In this document: piece after piece, positions 55,489 to 63,172 of the stretch | How positions within the stretch are numbered: position 1 is the stretch's first letter | Layout: each line of letters opens with the position of its first letter | From: Lacinutrix mariniflava | GTDB lineage: Bacteria > Bacteroidota > Bacteroidia > Flavobacteriales > Flavobacteriaceae | Direction: 5' to 3' | Length of the DNA stretch: 64,000 nt | Assembly: GCF_001418015.1 (NCBI RefSeq) | Contig: NZ_LIQG01000023.1 | Span: forward strand, 62,001 to 126,000 | Notes under the pieces: generated by a model | The model's input: the letters and a program-made list of their open reading frames with translations, nothing else | Told to the model about the DNA's origin: nothing | Databases searched by the model: none | Translations under genes and position numbers: made by a program

Positions 55489-55522
55489 TAATGTTGTTTC
55501 AATATAACGAAAGTAAAATTTT

Positions 55523-55530
55523 TATATTTG
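55523..55530 (+). promoter_or_regulatory. Possible -7 element upstream of the NIF3-like gene
   Basis: TATATTTG, exact -7 match, 37 nt before the ATG. The nearest -33-like TTTC is 22 nt upstream. Confidence 0.4.
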
Positions 55531-55567
55531 TTAAAGTATAATTCAAATAATCAATTACTGAAAACAT

Positions 55568-56662
55568 ATGATAATTCAAGATGTTATTAATCATTTAGAA
55601 GACTTTGCGCCTTTGGCTTATGCCGAAGATTTCGATAATGTAGGTTTGCTTGTAGGTGATAAAAACGCAAAGCTAACAGGTGTATTAGTAACTCTAGACA
55701 CTTTGGAAGCCGTTGTAGACGAGGCGATAACTAATAACTGTAACCTTATTGTAAGTTTTCATCCTATAATTTTTAAAGGTTTAAAAAAGTTAACAGGTAA
55801 AACATATGTTGAGCGCACAGTTCAAAAAGCAATAAAAAATGACATTGCTATTTATGCTATTCATACAGCATTAGACAATCATGTAAATGGAGTAAATGAT
55901 ATGATTTGCGATCAATTAGGTCTTTTAAATCGTAAAATATTAATTCCTCAATCTGAAACTATAAAAAAACTAACCACTTACGTTCCAAAAGTTGAAGCTG
56001 AAAACTTAAGACAAGCTATTTTTAATATTGGTGCTGGAACCATTGGTAATTATAGCAATTGCAGTTTTAATATTGAAGGCGTTGGGACTTATATGGGTAA
56101 CCAAAACTCTAATCCAACAAAAGGAATTAAAGGAAAAACTCATTTTGAAGAAGAAACACAGATTAGCGTTACTTTTACCAAACATTTAGAAGCGAGAGTT
56201 CTAGCCGCACTATTTGAAAATCATTCTTACGAAGAAGTTGCTTACGAAATAACAACCTTAGAAAATAACAACCAAAATATTGGAATGGGAATGGTTGGTG
56301 TTTTAGAAAAACCAATGTCTGAAACAGATTTTTTTAACTTCTTAAAAACTAAAATGAATACCGAATGCATTCGTCATTCTAAATTTATTAATAAACCCAT
56401 TCAAAAAATTGCAGTTTTAGGTGGGTCTGGTAGTTTTGCTATTCAAGCTGCAAAGTCAGCAAATGCGGATGTTTATGTGACATCAGATTTAAAATATCAT
56501 GACTTCTTTTCTGCAGAAAACAGTATTGTTCTGGCAGACATTGGACATTATGAAAGCGAACAATACACAAAAAACGGTTTAGTAGCACATCTTACAAAAA
56601 AAATTAGTAATTTTGCAATCGTTTTATCGACGACAAACACCAATCCAGTTAAGTATTTTTAA
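55568..56662 (+). CDS. NIF3-like dinuclear metal-centre protein
   Basis: 364 residues with the family's two metal-binding halves: LIVSFHPIIFKGLKK, YAIHTALDNH and, near the end, DIGHYESEQ. The central insertion (about 125-240) is the usual PII-like domain of longer NIF3 proteins. The family is often annotated as GTP cyclohydrolase I type 2 but its biological role is uncertain. It is followed after 3 nt by a coiled-coil protein gene, a pairing common in Bacteroidota. Confidence 0.9.
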   Translation: MIIQDVINHLEDFAPLAYAEDFDNVGLLVGDKNAKLTGVLVTLDTLEAVVDEAITNNCNLIVSFHPIIFKGLKKLTGKTYVERTVQKAIKNDIAIYAIHTALDNHVNGVNDMICDQLGLLNRKILIPQSETIKKLTTYVPKVEAENLRQAIFNIGAGTIGNYSNCSFNIEGVGTYMGNQNSNPTKGIKGKTHFEEETQISVTFTKHLEARVLAALFENHSYEEVAYEITTLENNNQNIGMGMVGVLEKPMSETDFFNFLKTKMNTECIRHSKFINKPIQKIAVLGGSGSFAIQAAKSANADVYVTSDLKYHDFFSAENSIVLADIGHYESEQYTKNGLVAHLTKKISNFAIVLSTTNTNPVKYF

Positions 56663-56665
56663 AAT

Positions 56666-57445
56666 ATGGCAAAGAGTAAAGAAATAAGTGTAGAACAACG
56701 TTTAAGAGCTTTATACGATTTACAACTAATCGATTCTAGAATAGATGAAATAAGAAGTGTTCGTGGAGAACTACCTTTAGAAGTTAGCGATCTAGAAGAT
56801 GAAGTTACTGGGTTAAAAACTAGATTAGCGAAACTTGAAGACAATTTAGCGTCTACAGATTCTCAGATTAGTGATAAAAAGAACCTAATTGAAGAAGCAA
56901 AAACTTTAATAAAAAAGTATAGCGAGCAACAAAAAAATGTTAGAAATAACAGAGAATTTAACTCGATAACTAAAGAAGTAGAATTTCAAGAACTTGAAAT
57001 AGAACTTGCTGAAAAACACATTAGAGAGTTTAAAGCGCAAATTGAGCAGAAAAAAGTAGTTGTTGACAAAACAAAAGCGCATGCTAAGGAACGTGAAACA
57101 CACCTAAAGCATAAAAAGAATGAGTTAGATGCTATTTTAGCAGAAACTGAAAAAGAAGAAGAAGCGTTACTTAAAAAATCTGAAGATTACAAGAAAAAAA
57201 TCGAAGAGCGTTTGGTAAAAGCTTACCACAGAATCCGTACTAATGTAAAGAATGGCTTAGCTGTTGTGCCAATTGAAAGAGGTGCTGCTGGAGGTTCTTA
57301 CTTTACAATTCCACCACAGGTACAAATGGAAATTGCTGCACGTAAAAAAATTATTACAGATGAGCATTCAGGACGTATTTTAGTTGATGAAGTTTTAGCT
57401 GATGAACAAAAAGCAAAAATGGAAAAAATGTTTAAAAAACTATAA
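56666..57445 (+). CDS. Coiled-coil protein of the C4-zinc-ribbon family (zinc ribbon cysteines lost)
   Basis: 259 residues. Long coiled coil from about 30 to 185 (LEDEVTGLKTRLAKLEDNLASTDSQISDKKNLI), then a C-terminal region with NGLAVVPIERGAAGGSYFTIPPQVQMEIAARKKIITDEHSGRILVD. In the zinc-ribbon family the last part usually carries two CxxC pairs; here they are replaced (DEHSGR instead of CxxCGR, and GAAGGSY instead of CxxC), so no zinc site remains. Gene is adjacent to the NIF3-like gene, which supports the family call. Confidence 0.8.
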   Translation: MAKSKEISVEQRLRALYDLQLIDSRIDEIRSVRGELPLEVSDLEDEVTGLKTRLAKLEDNLASTDSQISDKKNLIEEAKTLIKKYSEQQKNVRNNREFNSITKEVEFQELEIELAEKHIREFKAQIEQKKVVVDKTKAHAKERETHLKHKKNELDAILAETEKEEEALLKKSEDYKKKIEERLVKAYHRIRTNVKNGLAVVPIERGAAGGSYFTIPPQVQMEIAARKKIITDEHSGRILVDEVLADEQKAKMEKMFKKL

Positions 57446-57467
57446 TTCCATTCTGAATATTATAATT

Positions 57468-57498
57468 AGGCCTTCATATTTTTATGAAGGCTTTTTTT
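57468..57498 (+). terminator. Intrinsic terminator after the coiled-coil protein gene
   Basis: GCCTTCATA (57470-57478) and TATGAAGGC (57483-57491) with loop TTTT, followed by seven T residues. Confidence 0.87.
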
Positions 57499-57568
57499 AT
57501 TTAACAAAACTTTAGATTTTCCGTTGTAAAACCCTTTAACTTCTACCGACTAAAATTAAAACATCCTT

Positions 57569-58234
57569 ATGAAAAAGATAATATTATTAGTTGCAATAGG
57601 TTTATTATTCAGTTGTAAAAATACTGCGCAGAATACAGAAAATAAAAAATCTAATGATTCTGTAAAAACAGGAGAGCCTAAAGAAGTAGCATTAGAAAAC
57701 GGAATGGCAAAAGCATATTTTGCTAGCGGTTGCTTTTGGTGTGTAGAAGCTGTTTACGAAAGTGTAAATGGTGTTATAGAATCCATAAGCGGTTATGCTG
57801 GAGGTCATACTAAAAACCCAACCTACGCGGCTAGTAATACTGGCAGAACTGGACATGCTGAAGCTGTCGAAATTATTTACAACCCAGAAGTTGTGAGTTT
57901 CGAAACACTTGTAGATGTTTATTTTGCATCACAAAATCCAACACAAGTTAATGGTCAAGGTCCTGATAGAGGTTCTCAGTATCGTTCTATTATTTTCTAT
58001 CAAAATGATATCCAGAAAAAAATTATTGAAACGAAAAAAAATACATTGGCTAAACAGTTAGGTAAAACAATTGCAGCAGAAGTGTATCCTTTTAAAAAGT
58101 TTTGGGTTGGTGAAGATTATCACCAAAATTACGAAAGATTGCATCCTGACAATTCTTACATTAGAAATGTTTCAATACCTAGATTGGAGAGTTTTCAAAG
58201 AAAAATGCCTGATGTCTTAAAAGAAAAACATTAA
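57569..58234 (+). CDS. msrA: Peptide-methionine (S)-S-oxide reductase, lipoprotein form
   Basis: 221 residues. Lipoprotein signal with Cys 16 (GLLFSC), a short linker, and the MsrA catalytic motif GCFWCVEAVYE (Cys 55 catalytic). YNPEVVSFETLVDVYFASQNPTQVNGQGPDRGSQYRSIIFY is typical. It repairs oxidised methionine; the lipobox puts this copy in the cell envelope, not the cytoplasm. Own terminator upstream (57468). Confidence 0.95.
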   Translation: MKKIILLVAIGLLFSCKNTAQNTENKKSNDSVKTGEPKEVALENGMAKAYFASGCFWCVEAVYESVNGVIESISGYAGGHTKNPTYAASNTGRTGHAEAVEIIYNPEVVSFETLVDVYFASQNPTQVNGQGPDRGSQYRSIIFYQNDIQKKIIETKKNTLAKQLGKTIAAEVYPFKKFWVGEDYHQNYERLHPDNSYIRNVSIPRLESFQRKMPDVLKEKH

Positions 58235-58322
58235 TATTTTGCATTTTATCGGTTAAATGTGTTATTTTGTCGACGAAAATAATCTTGATTTGAACAAATA
58301 ATCGTTTCGTTCTTACTAGATG

Positions 58323-58330
58323 TATTTTTG
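58323..58330 (+). promoter_or_regulatory. Possible -7 element upstream of the secreted hydrolase-like gene
   Basis: TATTTTTG, exact -7 match, 29 nt before the ATG. No clear -33 at the right distance. Confidence 0.35.
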
Positions 58331-58359
58331 CTCCACTACGCATTTAAACCCAAATTAAA

Positions 58360-60288
58360 ATGAGAAAAATATTACTATTAATCATTGCCTTAACTCTTAA
58401 TTCTATTGTGTTTTCACAAAATGCAAACGTAATTATTACCGTAGAATGGCCGCAATGGTCTACAGAAAATAAGGTTGAACTATACAGTCCAGACAATACA
58501 TTATTACAAACAATAGACAATGGGTATGATGGAAGTGGAGTCGCTGCAAATCCATATACCGAAACCACGTCGTCAGTAAGTTACCCTATCAACGCATCCA
58601 CAACGGCCGGATATTATGTGATTGTTTACGATACTTATGGTGATGGATGGAATGGAAATGGAACATTAAATATCACAGCTGATGGTGTGAGTGCACTATC
58701 CTTTAATGGGAGTTTTAATACAAGTGCAACAAGTTCCGAAATAACTCAAACTATATATTTCGCCGTTGAAAACCCACCTGTTCCTGGACCAGGAGTTCCC
58801 GTTTTTTACGAGCAATTTGCTGGTGATACCAGAGAATACATAGAATATATTCCAGGCAATTTACCTATAATTATTTCAGCACCTCATGGTGGTGTAAAAC
58901 AATCTGGATCTACTATTGGTGGAACAAATTATCCAGATAACGATTCTACGCTTCCAGACAGAAGCTGTGGAACTAATGAAAGAGATGATAATACAGATAT
59001 TTTAATTAGAGAAATTCAAGAAGAAATATTCAACTTAACAGGCTGTTATGCACACATAATAATTAACAATTTACATAGATCAAAATTAGATCCAAACAGA
59101 GCACAAAGCGAAGCTACCTGTGGAGACGCTGATGCTATTGATCACTGGAATGCATGGCATAGTTTTATAGACCAAGCTAGTACTGCTGTTAATAATAATT
59201 GGGGAAAAGGATTATATATCGATTTACACGGTCAAAGTCATACTATTCCAAGAATAGAAATTGGATATAATATTACTGCTGGCGAGTTAAATGGTAGTAC
59301 GATTAATACTACAACAATTATTAATAAGTCAACAATAAAAAACCTAGTAAGCAATAACATAAACAACCTAGGTATTGAAGATCTAGTAAGAGGAAATAAT
59401 AGTTTAGGTGAATTATTTCAAACTGCACCAGGAACTTTTTATAACAATAATGTAGATCCTGGTTGTGGTGTCACGTCTGGTTATAGAGCTGTGCCAAGTA
59501 ACTCAGATTATGGAAATACTAGTTGTGACGATACACAACCACATAGCAACGCCTATTTTGATGGTAATTTTTATAACAATAGAAGACATGGATCTGGTAG
59601 TGGAAGTGGAACAAATGCAGGTGCAGAAGATGGAGGAGGAACTATAGATGGTATTATGACCGAAGTAAATAGAAGAGTAAGAGATTTAGGAACATACAAT
59701 GGAAATGTTTACGATACTAGACCTCAAACCTTAGTGCCTTTTGCTAAAGATTATGCTGCTGTTGTTTTAGATTATATTGATATTCATTATAATGACTTTT
59801 CTGATTTTGAATTCGATTCAATCTCATACAATACAACAGATTCCGATCCAACACCAACTATTAATGGCGTTCCAAATGGAATATTTTCAAGTACTAATGG
59901 ATTAGCAATAGATAACTCTACAGGTCTTATAGACACCTCTGCTTCTACACCTGGAAATTACGTTGTTACCTTTGCAGCTGGATCTTGTGGTTACTATTCT
60001 TCGACAAGAAATATTGAAATAATAGATAATACTTTAAGCATAGACTCTTTCGAGAATGTTACTTTCAAATTATTTCCAAACCCAACAAAGAATACAATAC
60101 AATACCAAGCCAATAGAGTAATCTCTAAAGTAAAAGTCTTTAATTTACTAGGTCAGGAAATGGACTCTGTTAATACTAATGCAAGACAAGCTACATTAGA
60201 TTTATCAGATTTCGCTTCGGGTTCTTACCTGCTATCGTTCTATATACAGGACCAATTGGTAAATTCTAAACTGGTTATTAAAAACTAA
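58360..60288 (+). CDS. Secreted N-formylglutamate-amidohydrolase-like protein with T9SS sorting domain
   Basis: 642 residues. Signal peptide (1-20), an N-terminal domain (21-140) containing VIVYDTYGDGWNGNGTL (the DxYGDxWxG motif), then a hydrolase-like domain. The hydrolase shows ISAPHGGVK (His 176), IIINNLHRSKLDPNRA and LYIDLHGQSHTIPRIEIGY (His 290, His 294). This matches the layout of N-formylglutamate amidohydrolase and related zinc enzymes, with metal ligands suggested at H176, H290 and H294. The T9SS domain has FPNP at 572 and SGSYLLSFYIQDQLVNSKLVIKN. The substrate is not known; a peptide- or amide-bond hydrolase is the likely class. The stop shares CTAA with the methyltransferase gene. 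Confidence 0.7.
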   Translation: MRKILLLIIALTLNSIVFSQNANVIITVEWPQWSTENKVELYSPDNTLLQTIDNGYDGSGVAANPYTETTSSVSYPINASTTAGYYVIVYDTYGDGWNGNGTLNITADGVSALSFNGSFNTSATSSEITQTIYFAVENPPVPGPGVPVFYEQFAGDTREYIEYIPGNLPIIISAPHGGVKQSGSTIGGTNYPDNDSTLPDRSCGTNERDDNTDILIREIQEEIFNLTGCYAHIIINNLHRSKLDPNRAQSEATCGDADAIDHWNAWHSFIDQASTAVNNNWGKGLYIDLHGQSHTIPRIEIGYNITAGELNGSTINTTTIINKSTIKNLVSNNINNLGIEDLVRGNNSLGELFQTAPGTFYNNNVDPGCGVTSGYRAVPSNSDYGNTSCDDTQPHSNAYFDGNFYNNRRHGSGSGSGTNAGAEDGGGTIDGIMTEVNRRVRDLGTYNGNVYDTRPQTLVPFAKDYAAVVLDYIDIHYNDFSDFEFDSISYNTTDSDPTPTINGVPNGIFSSTNGLAIDNSTGLIDTSASTPGNYVVTFAAGSCGYYSSTRNIEIIDNTLSIDSFENVTFKLFPNPTKNTIQYQANRVISKVKVFNLLGQEMDSVNTNARQATLDLSDFASGSYLLSFYIQDQLVNSKLVIKN

Positions 60289-61085
60289 AGTTTAGTTGCT
60301 TTAATTTCAAAGATAAGAGGATATAATTTATCCTTTGTTACATAATTGCCCGATTTGGTTTCGACTAATTCGGGCAATACGTTATAAGGGCTTTCGTTAT
60401 ATTCATTTAAGTATTCAATTTGTAAGCCTGCTTCAGTTAAAGCGTTTATTACTTCGCTTAAACCATGATTCCAGCCATACTCTTTGGTTATCATTTTAGA
60501 TTCTTGGTTAGCATAAGTACCTTCATATTCTTCATAAATTACCTCATCTTGCATATAACCATATTTCATAATTGGCTTACCATCTAAATAATCGAACATC
60601 CAAACAATGGGATGAAACTCCGCCATATAAAATACACCACCTTTTTTAAGTTTTTCGGCAATCATTTTTCCCCAAGGTTTTAAATCTGGTAACCAACCTA
60701 TAACACCATAACTAGTAAAAACAATATCAAAAGAGCCTTTAAAATGCTTTGCCGTATCTAAAACATTACAACAAATAAATTTTGCATCTAATTCTAATTC
60801 CTCATTAAGTTGTTGCGCTAATTTTATACCTGCATCGCTTAAGTCTACTCCTGTGCATTTAGCTCCTAATCTAGTCCAACTTAAGGTGTCTTGTCCAAAA
60901 TGACATTGTAAATGCAGTAAAGACTTGCCGTTTACATCTCCTAAAGCATCCAACTCGTATTGCATTAAAGATGTTTTTCCTTTTTTAAAAGCATCCATTG
61001 CATACATATCGCTTTCTGAATGTACTTTTACTTTATCGTTCCACGTCGCTTTATTGGCGCTAAAATATTCTGAATTATTGTTCAT
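60285..61085 (-). CDS. Class I SAM-dependent methyltransferase
   Basis: 266 residues. SAM motif I is LLHLQCHFGQDTLSWTRLGAKCTGVDLSD (residues 57-84), acid loop Asp 81, and later FDIVFTSYGVIGWLPDLKPWGKMIAEKLKKGGVFYMAEFHPI. Small-molecule methylation is likely but the acceptor is unknown. It is convergent with the preceding gene and divergent from the kynurenine operon. Confidence 0.85.
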   Translation of the reverse strand: MNNNSEYFSANKATWNDKVKVHSESDMYAMDAFKKGKTSLMQYELDALGDVNGKSLLHLQCHFGQDTLSWTRLGAKCTGVDLSDAGIKLAQQLNEELELDAKFICCNVLDTAKHFKGSFDIVFTSYGVIGWLPDLKPWGKMIAEKLKKGGVFYMAEFHPIVWMFDYLDGKPIMKYGYMQDEVIYEEYEGTYANQESKMITKEYGWNHGLSEVINALTEAGLQIEYLNEYNESPYNVLPELVETKSGNYVTKDKLYPLIFEIKATKL

Positions 61086-61169
61086 AATTTCATTGTTGGT
61101 TTATTTCATGTGCCTGTAATTGTTGCTTTTTGTAGACACATGTTGTTCTCTTTTAATTTTGATAATTAA

Positions 61170-61187
61170 AAACGAACATGCTCGTTT
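61170..61187. promoter_or_regulatory. Imperfect 18-bp palindrome overlapping the kynurenine-operon promoter
   Basis: AAACGA-ACATGC-TCGTTT (61170-61187): the six outer bases on each side are perfectly complementary, with one symmetric mismatch inside the central part. Its right end covers the -33 element of the operon promoter (TTTC, 61185-61188). It fits a homodimeric-repressor operator; the regulator is unknown. Confidence 0.45.
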
Positions 61188-61215
61188 CAAAACTAATTAA
61201 TATTTCTTAGCTTTG
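61185..61215 (+). promoter_or_regulatory. Promoter of the kynurenine-pathway operon
   Basis: TTTC (61185-61188), 19 nt, TAGCTTTG (61208-61215): exact -7 match, three-of-four -33, 17 nt before the ATG at 61233. Confidence 0.6.
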
Positions 61216-61232
61216 AAAGAAAACCGAAATCC

Positions 61233-61883
61233 ATGTACAGATTGTTAATTGTATGCTTACTTATTTTTACATCTTGTAAAAAAGAACAACCTCAAAAAGA
61301 ATATACGCTTGCCGAAAAAATTGCGAATGCTCATGGTTTAGAAAACTGGGATAAAGTAAAAGAATTTCACTTTTCATTTAATGTAGATAAAGACAGTTCT
61401 CATTTTGGTCGCTCTTGGATCTGGAAACCCAAAGTTAACGAAGTGACAATGCTAACAGCAAAAGACACCATTACATACAAAACCTTTAAAATTGAACAAG
61501 AAAGCTTAGAAGCAGATCGCGCTTTTATAAACGATAAATATTGGGCATTATTCCCGTTTCAATTAATTTGGGATACTAGCGCTACTCTTGGAGTAACTTC
61601 TAAAGCTGAAGCGCCAATTAGTAAAAAAGAACTAAATAAAGTAACGTTAACATACCCTGCAAAAGGAGGTTATACTCCTGGAGATGCTTACGATATTTTT
61701 TATGATGATAATTACGTTATTCAAGAATGGGTTTTTAGAGAAGCTAATGCAGTCGAGCCATCGATGGTTAATACATTTGAAAACTACAAAGATTTTAATG
61801 GTATTAAAGTCGCTCAAGATCATAAAAAAGCCGAAGGTAATTGGAATCTTAATTTTACCAATATTAAAGTTATTACTGAATAA
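61233..61883 (+). CDS. Lipoprotein of unknown function heading the kynurenine operon
   Basis: 216 residues, lipobox LLIFTSC with Cys 15. The body (LAEKIANAHGLENWDKVKEFHFSFNVDKDSSHFGRSWIWKPK) is an outer-membrane-lipoprotein-like beta domain seen in several unannotated flavobacterial proteins; no enzyme motif was recognised. kynU starts 17 nt after it, so it is co-transcribed. Its link to tryptophan breakdown is positional only. Confidence 0.7.
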   Translation: MYRLLIVCLLIFTSCKKEQPQKEYTLAEKIANAHGLENWDKVKEFHFSFNVDKDSSHFGRSWIWKPKVNEVTMLTAKDTITYKTFKIEQESLEADRAFINDKYWALFPFQLIWDTSATLGVTSKAEAPISKKELNKVTLTYPAKGGYTPGDAYDIFYDDNYVIQEWVFREANAVEPSMVNTFENYKDFNGIKVAQDHKKAEGNWNLNFTNIKVITE

Positions 61884-61900
61884 TCCCTAAAATCAATCAA

Positions 61901-63172
61901 GTGTCAAACTATAAATTAGGCAGCGATTACGCTAAACAATTAGACAAAGAAGATAAAATTTCACATTATAGAGATCAATTCCATATTCCAAAAGATAAAG
62001 ATGGAAATGATTGGTTGTACTTTACAGGAAACTCACTCGGTTTACAACCAAAAGCAACAAAAGACTACATAGCTCAAGAGCTTAAAGACTGGGCAAACCT
62101 TGGAGTAGAAGGTCATTTTGAAGCAAAAAACCCTTGGTTACCTTATCATGAATTCTTAACAGAATCTATGGCGAAAATTGTTGGAGCAAAGCCAATAGAA
62201 GTAGTTATCATGAATACGCTAACTACGAACTTGCATTTGCTAATGGTAAGTTTTTACCAACCCACAAAAACAAAATATAAAATTGTAATTGAAAGCGACG
62301 CTTTCCCTAGTGATCGTTACGCAGTGCAAACACAATTAGAGTTTCATGGTTTCGATGCCAATCAAGGTGTAATAGAATGGAAACCTAGAAAAGGAGAAGA
62401 TCTTTTAAATATTGAAGATTTAGAAACCATTCTTGAAGAACAAGGAGACGAAATTGCACTACTACTTATTGGAGGTGTAAACTATTACACAGGACAATAT
62501 TTAGATATAAAGAAGATAGCAGAACTAGGCCACGCAAAAGACTGTATGGTTGGTATTGATTTAGCACACGGAGCAGGAAACATTAAACCAGACTTTCATG
62601 ATTCTGGAGTCGATTTTGCAGCTTGGTGTACTTATAAATATTTAAATTCTGGACCTGGAAGTTTAGGCGGACTCTTTGTACACGAAAAACATGCACATAA
62701 TAAAGACTTAAAACGCTTTGCAGGTTGGTGGAGTCATAACAAGAAAACCCGCTTTAATATGCGACAACCATTAGACGTTATTCCGGGAGCCGAAGGTTGG
62801 CAATTAAGTAATCCTCCAATTTTATCTATGGCTGCAATTAAGGCTTCTTTAGATATGTTTAATGAAGTTGGAATGGATGCACTTCGAGAGAAGTCTAAAA
62901 AACTAACTGGTTATTTCGAATTTTTAATTAATGAATTAAATAACGATAAGATAAAAATCATCACACCTTCTAATCCTAAAGAAAGAGGTTGCCAGCTTTC
63001 TATACAAGTTAAGGATGCTGATAAAAATTTACACAAAAAATTAACCGAAGTACATATTATTACAGACTGGAGAGAGCCAGATGTTATACGCTGTGCTCCT
63101 GTTCCATTATATAATACGTTTGAGGATGTTTATAGAATGGTAGATAAATTAAAAAGGATTTTAAATGAGTAA
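61901..63172 (+). CDS. kynU: Kynureninase
   Basis: 423 residues from GTG (61901). Pyridoxal-phosphate enzyme cleaving kynurenine or 3-hydroxykynurenine to (3-hydroxy)anthranilate and alanine. Lysine that binds the cofactor is Lys 246 (WCTYKYLNSGPGSLGG); the N-terminal FTGNSLGLQPKATKDYI, GIDLAHGAGNIKP and QPLDVIPGAEGWQLSNPPI motifs are intact. The last codons overlap the kmo start by 8 nt, so translation is coupled. Confidence 0.96.
   Translation: MSNYKLGSDYAKQLDKEDKISHYRDQFHIPKDKDGNDWLYFTGNSLGLQPKATKDYIAQELKDWANLGVEGHFEAKNPWLPYHEFLTESMAKIVGAKPIEVVIMNTLTTNLHLLMVSFYQPTKTKYKIVIESDAFPSDRYAVQTQLEFHGFDANQGVIEWKPRKGEDLLNIEDLETILEEQGDEIALLLIGGVNYYTGQYLDIKKIAELGHAKDCMVGIDLAHGAGNIKPDFHDSGVDFAAWCTYKYLNSGPGSLGGLFVHEKHAHNKDLKRFAGWWSHNKKTRFNMRQPLDVIPGAEGWQLSNPPILSMAAIKASLDMFNEVGMDALREKSKKLTGYFEFLINELNNDKIKIITPSNPKERGCQLSIQVKDADKNLHKKLTEVHIITDWREPDVIRCAPVPLYNTFEDVYRMVDKLKRILNE

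Noticed and set aside
115-62000. Many medium ORFs on the opposite strand or in other frames inside long genes (for example inside fusA, the susC-like gene, the alpha-2-macroglobulin and valS)
   Set aside because: They lie wholly within well-supported genes, lack family motifs, and have a composition expected of antisense or shifted reading of AT-rich coding sequence.
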